Below, piece after piece: positions 47,111 to 57,973 of a stretch of DNA of 64,000 nucleotides; position 1 is the first letter of the stretch, and every line of letters begins with the position of its first letter. Location: the NCBI RefSeq assembly GCF_046630445.1, contig NC_092335.1, positions 629,641,501 to 629,705,500 on the forward strand, written 5' to 3'. The notes beneath the pieces were generated by a model, which ran no database searches, had not been told where the DNA came from, and saw only the letters and a program-made list of their open reading frames with translations. The DNA comes from Rutidosis leptorrhynchoides (taxonomy: Eukaryota; Streptophyta; Magnoliopsida; Asterales; Asteraceae). Position numbers and translations under genes: made by a program.

Positions 47111-47419
47111 AGAGTAAATATCTATTTCTATGTGAAAATGAATTGAATCAGAAACTGAAGTTGTGTGAATTTATTTGTGTCGATCATTCATATATATAGA
47201 TTAATAAAATAATAATATAATAATTTTGAAATAAAATATAATAATATAATAATATAAATATAATATAATAATATAATAAAGTAATAATATAATAATAATT
47301 AAAAAAAGTGTGAAATTTATTTTGTCACTTCTACCGACAGTTTTCACGGACCGGTATTTCGTACTCTGTTGTTAATAATTGACGGGTAAAAGTATGAGAA
47401 AAATTTCACTTTTTATATT

Positions 47420-47421
<2 letters not shown>

Positions 47422-47488
<67 letters not shown>
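47422..47488. repeat. AT microsatellite
   Basis: About 33 AT units within the LTR. Confidence 0.95.
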
Positions 47489-47492
<4 letters not shown>

Positions 47493-48372
47493 TGAGAGAG
47501 TTTAGAGAAATATATTTTCAAGTTTCTATGAAATAATGAATCATATTGAATTCTATTTATAAAATTAGTTGTAAAAATGTTTGTTTATAAAGTGTGTACG
47601 CGTAATATGTGTTTTCCTAGTTTTTGACTGGACAAAGATATATAATATAACATTAATATAAATATAATAAATATAATAATATTAAAATAAAATATAATAA
47701 TATAATAATAAAATTTGAATAAAATGAATCGTAAATTTTTTTAAAAGTCGTATTTCTCAAATACTTTAGGGGTATATTATGTAACTTATAATTAATAATT
47801 TCTATCATGTCGCTTTCATGTTAATAGTAAATTGATTAATTTCGATTTATTACTATTCATATGAATAGTAAATGAATTAATTTTGATTCAACTATTTAAG
47901 TTACATTATTGTACGTCGTGCTTTACAGCTTGTACATCTTTGATTTAACTGCGTTTTTCTTATAAATTAAAAAAAAATTACATCATAAAAATAAAACGAT
48001 TATATATGTAAAAATTTTAATTTGAAATTGCATCATTCAATAGTAAATTTTTATAATTTCGTATATAAATATTATAAAATTTAGTTTTCTAGAACTAATT
48101 ATATTCAAATTCATTTTATTAAGAGGTAATAATAATAGAAATTATTATATCATAAAACGTCTTCGTTTAAGAGAGTAAAATCATATATAAATCATGACGG
48201 GTTCGAGTTTTAAATTATAGGTGGTTCGTGAATCGTAGGGTAAAGTCCAAATGTTAATTAAATGTATGAAAACATTTTAATGCAACACATCAATTTTCTT
48301 ATCATGTCGGAGTTATCAGAGTTTAAATTTGATCGAAATTTTCGGGTCGTGATAGTGCCTGCCCGTTAAAAG

Positions 48373-48391
48373 AAATTTCGTCCCGAAATTT
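48373..48391 (-). other. Conserved hairpin next to the LTR (truncated element)
   Basis: AAATTTCG-TCC-CGAAATTT, 18 bases from the LTR boundary. Same arms as at 6096 and 53055. Confidence 0.75.
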
Positions 48392-48865
48392 GGCTAAGGA
48401 AAGTTGATAACGAAAACAAGGATATTTTCGTATCACGAAATATGATACAACTTGAATTCTTAAAATGAATTCGATTGTTCATATAATCATCATTAAAGAA
48501 ATGATAAAATCGATGGATAGAGCATTTTGAATACCCCAAATGGCCAAGTTCCGTTTTATGATAAGTACGAGTTCAATAAATATAGAATTTCTTACCATTG
48601 AGAAATATGAATGAAGAGATAAGATTTCAAAAGAGTGTAGGAAGTAATAATTAATTGCGAATCCTTATAATTCAAACGTGTTGAATTTCTGAATTTAAAG
48701 ATTTTACAGGAAATCTTCATAATTACTATAGAATTTGATTCTCCGATAATCAAGGAAATTAGGATCTCTTCGAATCGGTAAGATTTGGTTTACGGAGGAT
48801 AAGAAGAAATTAAGATCTTCTGCAATATGGTGATCTGCCTCAATTGTTTTGTCTGATTATTTTAC

Positions 48866-48872
48866 TATAAAT
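48866..48872 (+). promoter_or_regulatory. TATA box for the antisense ORF (truncated element)
   Basis: TTACTATAAATTTACCACC, 85 bases before the ATG at 48951. Counterpart of 5770-5776. Confidence 0.5.
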
Positions 48873-48950
48873 TTACCACCTTTGTATCAATATTTTTCTC
48901 AACTCCTATCTTTTCTTTCTTAATTCTTATTCCTTATAAAAATCTTGAAG

Positions 48951-49124
48951 ATGCTCAATCCAACCCTAGTCCTTGATCTTATCATGACCATTGCAACAAT
49001 CGTCCTACTTTTTCAACTTCCGACGGAGGAATTTGTCTACTTTTACTATGCTCTAGGGATTGTTGTATTTATCATTTTCCCGTGTCTTTATGTTTCGATT
49101 TGCATAGATATACATGGTTTGTAA
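48951..49124 (+). CDS. Small two-span membrane-protein ORF, antisense in a Tekay-like element
   Basis: An uninterrupted 57-codon frame from MLNPTLVLDL to CIDIHGL and TAA. Two hydrophobic segments (about residues 5-22 and 33-51) flank a polar LPTEE turn; YFYY and PCLY are notable. A related protein is encoded at 5515-5630 in another element, also antisense. Shared residues LP-EE-YFYY, PCLY and ICIDIHGL are kept while silent positions differ, and a TATA box stands upstream in both. I know of no named family. It may be an element accessory gene or a captured host micropeptide gene. Confidence 0.55.
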   Translation: MLNPTLVLDLIMTIATIVLLFQLPTEEFVYFYYALGIVVFIIFPCLYVSICIDIHGL

Positions 49125-49299
49125 TTTCTTGTTTACTGTCGTTTATATTATTGCTTATGTTCCGAAGCTCCATGCTTTTATTTTTCTTCCCGACTTGAAA
49201 TAAATCAATTGCCTTCAAGATGCACATCTCGTCTAGGAGAATGAAGATTGATGTTATTGGTTGCGTGCTCTTGATTGTTGAGTTGAATCAATTAATCAC

Positions 49300-49476
49300 G
49301 TGATGTTTGGGTGCAATGTGGCCGAGGTTTTGTGGTTAAAGATCCAGGTTTGGTGTTCAGATGCTCAATTTTTTCTATGTGGCATGATTGGATTGATTGG
49401 CTCGAAAGAGGCTATATGCTATTGTTGTCACTTCGCTATATCACACTTAGAGACTTTGCTACAACGTTTTGTTTGA
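49300..49476 (+). mobile_element. LINE remnant (reverse-transcriptase zinc-binding region)
   Basis: Two overlapping plus frames give VLWLKIQVWC and, further on, HDWIDWLERGYMLLLSLRY, like the C-terminal zf-RVT part of plant L1-type LINEs. The pieces are in different frames, so it is broken; no poly(A) tail is seen. Confidence 0.45.
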
Positions 49477-49550
49477 GGGATTATCACCAAAATACCCAAA
49501 TATTTTTCACCCCTTGCACCAGAGCCCAAAAAAAAAATGACAAAATGCCG

Positions 49551-49600
49551 TCGCAAGGCGCAAGGTACCTTGCGACCGTGCGACCTTGCGTCTTTGCGTC
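49551..49600. repeat. CGCAAGG/CCTTGCG words in the 5' flank
   Basis: Contains a perfect 16-base palindrome CGCAAGGTACCTTGCG (49559-49574) plus further CGCAAGG, CCTTGCG and TTTGCG words, ahead of the first exon. Confidence 0.9.
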
Positions 49601-50160
49601 TTTTTCTAAAAAAATTACGGTTAAATGACATCTTTAAACCTGGCACTCCACACTTTCATCCGACTTCGCAAACACGCAAATAAATACTTACACAGGCGAT
49701 CCGCAAAAATGCAAGCACAAACGCAAACCCTCTTCATCGCTTCGATTACTACTACCAGATTCTCCTCCATCATCACCTCCACCACCACCTAACCCCTCGT
49801 GCCACCACCGTGACTTATTATACTAGCCTACAAGGGTTTTCACGAAGTATTAGGGTTTTCACGCAAAAGAAATCGGGTTTTCACGAAGTAATCAACCAAA
49901 TAATCAAGGAATCAACCTTGCAACGATGGCGAGCACCCAGGTTAATGATTACTTCGTTGTTTATGTGTGTTTTATCTGTTTATTTTGGGTTCAATGCGAA
50001 TTGTATAAATGTGCGCACCAACTGCTCAATGAATTGTCTGTTTGAGGTGTATTTGTGTTTAATGAAGTACAACCGTTGTTTTATGACATGCAACTGTATT
50101 TTGGGTTATATGTTCGAGTGAAACATACATTAACAGATCGTAAAATTATGGAAATTGACC

Positions 50161-50312
50161 AGACGCAAGGCCTAGTTTGCGTGCTTGCGTACGAAACGCT
50201 AGTGGACGCAAGGTTATCTTTGCGTCCTTGCGTGTTGCCCAGAAGCTTGTGTTTGTGACCTTGCGTTGGTCAATTAAACGGACGCAAGGTTTATCTTGCG
50301 TTCTTGCGTCCT
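50161..50312 (+). repeat. 26-base hairpin modules in intron 1 (3 copies)
   Basis: Three copies of CGCAA - 8 bases - TTGCG - 3 bases - TTGCG, with unrelated spacers, plus one loose CCTTGCG. Confidence 0.92.
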
Positions 50313-50676
50313 GATACTTTTTTGCTGATTTTATAGTTACTTATGCAGGGATTTATGGAAGGAAAGTTAACGATGAAGAATAAGGTGAGCGTTATAGGGG
50401 ATGTGAAGAAGGTCATGACTGAGAATCAAATTAAAAATTTTAAAGAAATGTGTTTTGGTCCATAGTTAGATCTAGAATACTTTGGTAATGATCCCGGGCT
50501 TGTACATTGCATGCTACAATGGAAGAGTGTGCGGCCGGAAAGACTAGATAATTTTAAGTACCCCGATGAGCATGCGGATATATGGTTTCATTTTCAGAAC
50601 AATTTTTTGATTAGATTTGGTCGTCGTGAATTTTGTCTTGTGACGGGTTTTTTGTTTAGTAGCCGGACGGACATGG

Positions 50677-53036
50677 TGTAGCGACCCGACCAAATCATGT
50701 TTGACGGCGCCGTCTACTTAGGTCCCGTTACGTGGTCATAAGTCTTTAAGACAAAGTTTGACCAAAATATGTCGCCTTCATTTCAAAATAAAGATTGTTC
50801 CCAAAGTTTACAAGAATTGTTCAACCAATAGTTAAGTTACAACGTTATAATACGAATGAAATCTAGGCGACACGGTTTAAAGTAAAGTCAAAAGACGCTC
50901 CATGAAATGCACATATACTCGACATCCAATGCAAGTATCAAATAATGAGCGGAAGCATGTATCATGTATCGTTCAAGGACCTGAGAAAAACATAGAAATC
51001 TGTCAACGAAAACGTTGGTGAAATCATAGGTTTAAGTAAGTAAGTACAAGTGAACCACAAGATTTGCATCAATGAAATAATAGTAATACATTCCAAAAGT
51101 TTGTTTCACGAGCACCCAATTATCAATGCTTAACATTTCCTTCCATTGAACCCCATCACTTAGTGCTAGAACATACACTGTTTCTCGAAAATATATTTCA
51201 TTCGTAAACGGTAGCGAACCGTTTGAATGAGGGTTTGTCAAACCCATATGGATCCATACAACATAAGTTCTCGCTTACACCCGGCAAGTGTAACTAATGA
51301 TAATCGAATTGAGGATTTTGTTCTAAACTCGTATGTAGAATGTTTGTTTTCCTGTACTTGTGTTCACTTAGTAAAGAATTGTTTATGTTTTCTCATCCCA
51401 AATGTAAGTTCAAAAAGAGTAAAAGTGGGACTATGATCTCACCTTGAGTGCACGAGTAGCAAAGTACTTCAACAAGTAAACGTGTGCAAAGAACAATGCT
51501 AGTCTTGACCTAAACAATAGGTTTGTATCAATAACGGTAAACACAATAGGTCAAAGATGTTCAATTAGTCCTATGGCTCGTTAAGACTCGATCATAATAG
51601 CATGTGAATCAAATTGTCATGTTTCATGCAAGGTACAAGTATAAAAACATGTTAGAACGATTGCACAATTATTTGGTTAAGTTTGATTAAAAGTCAACTT
51701 GGTCGGGTCAAAGTCAACAGAAAAGTCAACGGGATCGGGTTGGATATCCGACAATTTTTCTAAGTTATATAATCATATATGAGCATGTTGGCCAAGTTTC
51801 ATGTTAGTCGGAGGTCCGTAGCATAGCAAACATTTTCATGTCAAATGACCAAAGCAAACAGCCAGTTTTAGCCAAATGGGACGGCGTCCCAAATGGCTAG
51901 ACGGCGTCTCGATTAAAAGAGTGGGACGGCGTCTCCAATTCCTAGACGGCGTCTAGGTTAGAAAAGTGGGACGTCGTCCTGGGTATCTGGACGGCGTCCT
52001 GAGGTGTTTCCAGGCCCTGGTTGCTGAAACTCCTAAGTGCACGAATCAAAACTCAACCCAACACAATTTACAAACCGCAAACATTCAAGGCATGCATTTT
52101 ATATCACCGGAAAGGTATTTTGGCAAGGAACGCAACTATGCACTTTTTATCAATCAAACTTTCATTTACAACAACCAAAAACCGCAATCAATGCTCCTCA
52201 TTCAATGCATACAAGTCATAAACGCCATTTAATGATTCGATAGCCAAATTACATGAACAATATGCCGTTTCGAAGGTAATTAAGCATACAACACAACCTA
52301 ACACTTACAATTAACATTTCATGTCATTTAATGCATCAAAAATCCATTCCTAGTTCATGAAACCCTAACCAAAAATCACCAAATTTCATAATCAAGTTTA
52401 AGAGGTTTCTTAGATCAATCTTTACATCCAAATGAAGCTAATGATACTAGTAACACTTTTAAAACATGCACATTAACAATCTAATAACATTTGATCATCC
52501 AAAATCAAGGATTTAGCAAGTAATTTTCATAATGAACTAGTTACACCAAAAACAACAAATCGAGCATACAAATTACTTACACGACATCACAATGAGCCAT
52601 AGACACTAATTAACATACTTTTAAGTCAAGAACACAAATTTAAAGAAAACTAGTGTTTTAGAAATGTTACCCAAACGAGATGAAGTTGGTACCAAAACGA
52701 AGAGGATGAAGAGAGGATCACGAATATGTAATTTATTTTGTTGTAAGCCTCCTAGATCGAATTTAGATGATGATTGAATGAATTTGGAAATTGGGTGTGT
52801 TCTTGCTAGAGAGAAAGAGAGAGAGAGATGGTTGAATGGTGGTGATTGGGGTGGACTAGGTGACCTAGTCAACTAATTTGCCCCGTGTCAATTTTAGTCC
52901 CTCGAGTTTGTAGTCGGGTGCGGAAAATACCTAAACGGAAATTTTAAAACGCGTATTAACGGGAGATGTTATAGACATGTAACGGAGTTTAAATTAGTAT
53001 AACGGAAAAGAAAACGGAAAAAGGCGGGATGTTACA
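50677..53036 (-). repeat. 3' LTR of the Tekay-type element
   Basis: Plus strand TGTAGCGACCC...GGATGTTACA. Contains the ACGGCGT word array (51878-52000). Confidence 0.95.
51878..52000. repeat. ACGGCGT palindrome array, 3' LTR
   Basis: Six copies with centres 20-25 bases apart. Each has a different but self-complementary flank, for example GGGACGGCGTCCC and CCTAGACGGCGTCTAGG (51941-51957). Confidence 0.92.
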
Positions 53037-53054
53037 TTACCTACTCCTTAAAAG

Positions 53055-53073
53055 AAATTTCGTCCCGAAATTT
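53055..53073 (-). other. Conserved hairpin next to the 3' LTR (Tekay-type)
   Basis: AAATTTCG-TCC-CGAAATTT, 18 bases from the LTR. It overlaps the end of the polyprotein frame. Confidence 0.78.
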
Positions 53074-56000
53074 AAGTAGGCGTAGTAGTCGTTGTTTCTT
53101 CCTCGAGATCTTGCGTTTCTGAATTCACAAATAGATGAGGATACTTCCCTTGCATTTGGTCTTGTCTTTCCCAAGTAAACTCGGGTCCTCTTTTGACATT
53201 CCAACGAACCTTGACAATCGGGATTCGGCTTTGTTTCAATGTCTTGACGGAGGTGTCCACAATTTCAACCGGTTCCTCCACAAAATGAAGTTTGTCATCA
53301 ATAGTAAGTTCTTCGAGAGGGATGACGATATCGGGTTCGGCAAGACACTTTTTCAAGTTAGATACATGGAAGGTAGGATGAACGGAGTTCAATTGAGGCG
53401 GAAGATCTAAACGATAAGCAACGGTTCCAATACGCTCCAAGATTTCGAAAGGACCAATATACCGCGGATTTAGCTTCCCGCGTTTCCCAAAACGGATTAC
53501 ACCCTTCCAAGGTGCGAATTTTAACATTACTCGGTCACCGACTAGAAATTCAAGATCGTTGCGTCGTTTGTCGGTATAGCTCTTTTGACGACTTCGGGCC
53601 GTCCTAAGCCTATCTCGGATTTGAATGATTTTCTCGGTGGTTTCGTGAATGAGTTCGGGTCCGGTGATTTGCACGTCGCCTACCTCGGCCCAACAAAGAG
53701 GTGAACGACATTTGCGGCCATATAGCGCTTCAAAAGGTGCGGCTTTAATACTCGCGTGATAACTATTGTTGTAAGAGAACTCGGCGAGAGGTAAGTGCTT
53801 GTCCCAAGCTTTTCCGAAATCAACCACGCAAGCTCGTAACATGTCCTCTAAAGTTTGAATTGTACGTTCGCTTTGTCCATCGGTTTGAGGATGATATGCG
53901 GTGCTCATGTCTAAACGCGTTCCCAACGCTTCTTGCAATGTACGCCAAAATCTAGAAACGAAACGGCCATCTCGGTCGGAGATAATCGATAAAGGTACAC
54001 CGTGTCGGGCTACGATCTCCTTAATGTAAAGTTGTGCAAGTTTCTCCATTTTGTCCGTTTCTTTCATGGCAAGGAAGTGTGCGGATTTGGTGAGACGGTC
54101 AACAATAACCCAAATGGTATCATAACCGCCCGTCGTTTTTGGTAGCTTGGTGATAAAATCCATCGTTATCCTTTCCCACTTCCATTGCGGGATCTCGGGT
54201 TGTTGAAGTAATCCGGACGGTCTTTGGTGTTCGGCTTTGACTTTGGAACATGTCAAACACTTGGAAACATAAGTAGCTACGTCCCTTTTGATGTTCGGCC
54301 ACCAATATAGTTGTTTAAGGTCGTGGTACATCTTATTGGCACCGGGGTGAATCGAGTATCGTGACTTATGGGCTTCATCTAAAATAAGGCTTCGTAGATC
54401 CCCATAACTAGGCACCCAAATTCTTTCGGCGAAATATCGGAGTCCGGTTTCTTTAACTTCGAATCGAGAGGTGAGGACGTTCAAGTGTTCGAGAGAGATG
54501 TTTTCATCCTTGAGAGCCTCATCTTGGGCTACCCGAATTTGGCTATTAAGGTTGGTGTGAATGGTGATGTTTAAAGCTCGGACACGGAGAGGCACCGCTC
54601 TTTCTTTTCGACTTAAGGCATCGGCTACTACATTTGCCTTCCCGGGATGGTAACGAAGCTCGCAATCGTAATCGTTTAAGGTTTCAATCCACCTTCGTTG
54701 TCTCATGTTTAGTTGCTTTTGATCGAAAATGTGTTGAAGGCTTTTGTGATCGGTGAAGATAGTACTCTTGGTTCCATAAAGATAGTGTCTCCACATTTTA
54801 AGTGCAAAGACAACGGCTCCGAGTTCGAGATCATGTGTCGTATAGTTTCGTTCATGAATTTTGAGTTGTCGAGAAGCATAAGCAATGACTTTCGTTCGTT
54901 GCATCAATACACACCCAAAACCATGTTTTGAGGCATCGCAATATACAACAAAGTCATCATTACCTTCGGGAAGTGACAAGATAGGAGCGGTGGTTAGCTT
55001 CGTTTTCAAGATTTGGAATGCGGATTCATGTTCGGTCGCCCAAATGAATTTCTTTCCCTTGTGAGTCAATGCGGTTAGAGGACGTGCAACCAAAGAGAAA
55101 TTTTCGATGAATCTACGATAGTACCCGGCGAGACCCAAAAATTGACGAATGTGAGTAGGAGTAGTAGGAGTCTCCCATTTGCTAATGGCTTCGATTTTCG
55201 TTGGATCGACTTTAATACCTTGGTCATTTACAACATGACCAAGAAATTGAACTTCCTTTAACCAAAATTCACACTTGGAGAATTTGGCATAGAGTTGTTC
55301 TTGCCTTAAAAGTTCAAGCACAAGTTGGAGATGTTGTTCGTGCTCTTCTTCATTTTTAGAATAGATCAATATGTCATCGATGAACACAATAACGAATTTA
55401 TCGAGATACGGTTTGCACACGCGGTTCATAAGATCCATGAACACCGCCGGTGCATTAGTGAGACCAAATGGCATGACAAGGAATTCATAACTACCATAAC
55501 GAGTTCGGAAAGCGGTTTTGGAGACATCTTCCCCCTTAACCCTCAATTGATGATAACCCGAGCGGAGATCGATTTTCGAATATACACAAGACCCTTGTAG
55601 TTGATCAAAGAGGTCATCGATGCGAGGAAGAGGATATCGGTTCTTAACCGTCAATTTATTTAGTTCACGATAATCAATGCACATTCGTAGGGATCCGTCT
55701 TTCTTTTTAACAAACAAAATCGGAGCGCCCCAAGGTGAATGGCTAGGTTGGATAAAACCACGATCAAGTAGTTCTTGAATTTGACTTTGCAATTCTTGCA
55801 TTTCGGATGGGGCGAGTCTATATGGTGCACGTGCTACGGGTGCGGCTCCCGGAATAAGATCGATTTGGAATTCAACCGGTCGATGAGGTGGAAGACCCGG
55901 CAATTCGTCGGGAAATACATCGGAAAAGTCACTAACAATTGGCACATCATCGATATGCTTATCATCGGACTCGACTTTCTTAACGTGGGCAAGGATCGCA

Positions 56001-57550
56001 AAACAACCCTTACGGAGCAGTTTTCTAACTTTAAGGCACGAAACGAGGTTGAGTCTGGTGCAACTCTTATCGCCATAAACAATCAAAGGTTCACCATTCT
56101 CGATAGGAATTCGGATTACGTTAAGATCACAAAGGATGTGAGATTTCGTTTTGAGTAACCAATTCATACCGATTATTACATCAAAGCTTCCTAGTTCCAT
56201 GGGTATCAAGTCAATCTCAAATTCCTTACCCAAAATGTTTAACGTACACCCCCGGTAATATGTGTCAGCACTTAATAGTTTCCCGTTAGCCACTTCAATG
56301 GTATAAGTGGTATCTAATGGAAGAGGTGGAGTGCTAAAAGAATGAGTCAAAGTCTTGGATGCAAAGCATTTATCGGCACCCGAATCGAATAAGCAAGAGA
56401 CATAAGAATTGTTGAGAAGAAACGTACCCGTGACTAGTTCAGTGTCATCCCGGGCTTCCTCGGTGTTGATGTTGAAAGCTCGGCCGCGCGTATTGGTGTT
56501 ATCTTTCCTTTTCGGGCATGCATTTCTATAATGACCCGTTTGGCCACATTCGTAACAAGTGCCCGTCTTTGGTGCATTGGGCCACTTTCGAGCGACGGGA
56601 GTGGCACTTTTACAATCGTTGGCCTTATGACCAATTCCTTGGCACCGATGGCAAATTAGCTTACTACATTCGCCAAAGTGATGTTTGTTGCATTTGTTGC
56701 AAAGAGGTAGGTTCCCGGCATAACCCTTCTTGCCGTCGAAAGTGAAAGATTTCTTGGCAAAGTTGTTGTTGCTTGATTGGGAGGGTTCCCACTTTCTTTT
56801 GTTGCCGCCCGATTTATCCTCGGCCTTAGGTGCCGGAACTACGATTTCGTCAACCGTTTCAATTAGTTGGCGAGCCATGTTCATAGCGGCTTGATGAGTA
56901 GTGGGTTTGGATGACATCACCCCTTGTTTGATGCTTTTTGGAAGACCGAGCATGTAGAGCTCAATCCTTTGAGATTCGGGGTTAACAAGATTAGGACACA
57001 TCAAGGATAGTTCGGCGAAGCGTTGATTATAAGCTTTAAGATCGTTTCCGACCGCTTTCAAAGCTCTTAGTTCTTCCTCAAGCTTTCGGGTTTCTTCGCG
57101 CGGAAAATATTCAACAATCATCTTTTCCTTTAGATCGGCCCAAGAGAGGGCATGAGCTTCATCGGTACCCACCGATTGAACATAGGTGTTCCACCATGTT
57201 AGAGCAATTCCGGAGAAAGTGTGAGTGGAGTATTTGACCTTGTCTTGGTCCCGACAACCGCTTATGCTAAAGACGGCTTCCGTTTGCTCAAACCATCGGG
57301 TGAGCACGACCGGTCCCCCGGTTCCATCAAAAGTGTGAGGTTTGCACCCCATGAAAGCTTTATAGGAGCATCCCTCGTTTGAGTTTCCGGCTCCATTGTT
57401 GTTGTTGTTGTTGTTGTTGTGGTTGTTGTGGTTGTTATTATTATTGTTGTTGGATGAGTGACCGGCCATGGCCGCATCTACGGCGGTAGCTATCATCCGT
57501 TCGAGAGCTTGTTCGGGAGTTTCATTGCGGCGTACACGACGAGGAGCCAT
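53072..57550 (-). CDS. gag-pol polyprotein of the Tekay-type element (single open frame)
   Basis: Open frame of about 1490 residues from [10 protein letters not shown]; an upstream in-frame Met at 57577 is less likely. In order: gag with an Asn-rich stretch and two CCHC zinc knuckles ([28 protein letters not shown]), protease ([10 protein letters not shown]), reverse transcriptase ([13 protein letters not shown]), RNase H ([15 protein letters not shown]), integrase (zinc-binding HHCC segment, then core [14 protein letters not shown]) and a C-terminal chromodomain-like tail ([21 protein letters not shown]). This fits a plant chromovirus of the Tekay/Del branch. The frame looks whole. Confidence 0.92.
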   Translation of the reverse strand: MAPRRVRRNETPEQALERMIATAVDAAMAGHSSNNNNNNNHNNHNNNNNNNNGAGNSNEGCSYKAFMGCKPHTFDGTGGPVVLTRWFEQTEAVFSISGCRDQDKVKYSTHTFSGIALTWWNTYVQSVGTDEAHALSWADLKEKMIVEYFPREETRKLEEELRALKAVGNDLKAYNQRFAELSLMCPNLVNPESQRIELYMLGLPKSIKQGVMSSKPTTHQAAMNMARQLIETVDEIVVPAPKAEDKSGGNKRKWEPSQSSNNNFAKKSFTFDGKKGYAGNLPLCNKCNKHHFGECSKLICHRCQGIGHKANDCKSATPVARKWPNAPKTGTCYECGQTGHYRNACPKRKDNTNTRGRAFNINTEEARDDTELVTGTFLLNNSYVSCLFDSGADKCFASKTLTHSFSTPPLPLDTTYTIEVANGKLLSADTYYRGCTLNILGKEFEIDLIPMELGSFDVIIGMNWLLKTKSHILCDLNVIRIPIENGEPLIVYGDKSCTRLNLVSCLKVRKLLRKGCFAILAHVKKVESDDKHIDDVPIVSDFSDVFPDELPGLPPHRPVEFQIDLIPGAAPVARAPYRLAPSEMQELQSQIQELLDRGFIQPSHSPWGAPILFVKKKDGSLRMCIDYRELNKLTVKNRYPLPRIDDLFDQLQGSCVYSKIDLRSGYHQLRVKGEDVSKTAFRTRYGSYEFLVMPFGLTNAPAVFMDLMNRVCKPYLDKFVIVFIDDILIYSKNEEEHEQHLQLVLELLRQEQLYAKFSKCEFWLKEVQFLGHVVNDQGIKVDPTKIEAISKWETPTTPTHIRQFLGLAGYYRRFIENFSLVARPLTALTHKGKKFIWATEHESAFQILKTKLTTAPILSLPEGNDDFVVYCDASKHGFGCVLMQRTKVIAYASRQLKIHERNYTTHDLELGAVVFALKMWRHYLYGTKSTIFTDHKSLQHIFDQKQLNMRQRRWIETLNDYDCELRYHPGKANVVADALSRKERAVPLRVRALNITIHTNLNSQIRVAQDEALKDENISLEHLNVLTSRFEVKETGLRYFAERIWVPSYGDLRSLILDEAHKSRYSIHPGANKMYHDLKQLYWWPNIKRDVATYVSKCLTCSKVKAEHQRPSGLLQQPEIPQWKWERITMDFITKLPKTTGGYDTIWVIVDRLTKSAHFLAMKETDKMEKLAQLYIKEIVARHGVPLSIISDRDGRFVSRFWRTLQEALGTRLDMSTAYHPQTDGQSERTIQTLEDMLRACVVDFGKAWDKHLPLAEFSYNNSYHASIKAAPFEALYGRKCRSPLCWAEVGDVQITGPELIHETTEKIIQIRDRLRTARSRQKSYTDKRRNDLEFLVGDRVMLKFAPWKGVIRFGKRGKLNPRYIGPFEILERIGTVAYRLDLPPQLNSVHPTFHVSNLKKCLAEPDIVIPLEELTIDDKLHFVEEPVEIVDTSVKTLKQSRIPIVKVRWNVKRGPEFTWERQDQMQGKYPHLFVNSETQDLEEETTTTTPT

Positions 57551-57959
57551 TGTTCCTTCAAGACACAAGAATATCATTGATTAGTATTCTCAATAATACT
57601 AACCGTGATATAGAATAAAGATAAAGAGAAGTTTTTCCTCGACTCGCCTTAAATTCTTTATGTCATAATGTCGGAACGTTCATATGAGTCACCGTAATAT
57701 AATCCCGGAAATTATATTACCCTGATTCATATGTGCATTCGACATCATTTCATATAGTCAAGGTGGCGCGTCAATCAAATTAAACAACGTGAGATTAAGA
57801 TGAACTAAGAGTAGATATGAGTAGAAGCGTTCGAGTATAAATGCACAAGTAGTCAAGTAATTCCTACTTCAAGTCTATATGCCGGTTGTAGTCTAGACTC
57901 ACCAATGTACCCTATGACTCGGGGTCGACACCAATGAACTCTAAATCCCTACAACCAAC

Positions 57960-57971
57960 GCTCTGATACCA
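57960..57971 (-). other. Primer-binding site (initiator tRNA-Met type)
   Basis: Minus strand TGGTATCAGAGC, two bases from the 5' LTR. Same primer type as the first element. Confidence 0.92.
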
Positions 57972-57973
57972 TC

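Larger units (their letters stand above)
45996..48354 (-). repeat. LTR of the truncated element
   Basis: Plus strand starts TGTAATGACCCGCC and ends GGGTCGTGATA. Its first 850 bases align with the solo LTR at 29907 (for example GACATCTGATGATTTCTACA in both). Confidence 0.8.
45996..49200 (-). mobile_element. Truncated Tekay-like LTR element (3' LTR plus 3' internal part)
   Basis: A 2.36-kb LTR (45996-48354) is followed, reading plus, by a hairpin and about 0.8 kb of internal DNA homologous, in inverse orientation, to 5430-6130 of the first element. So this is the 3' end of a minus-strand element. Homology stops near 49200. No second LTR. An antisense ORF (48951-49124) survives. Confidence 0.75.

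Noticed and set aside
52021-52243. Overlapping ORFs, repeated at 59318-59540
   Set aside because: They lie within the Tekay LTRs in three frames at once; no family resemblance.
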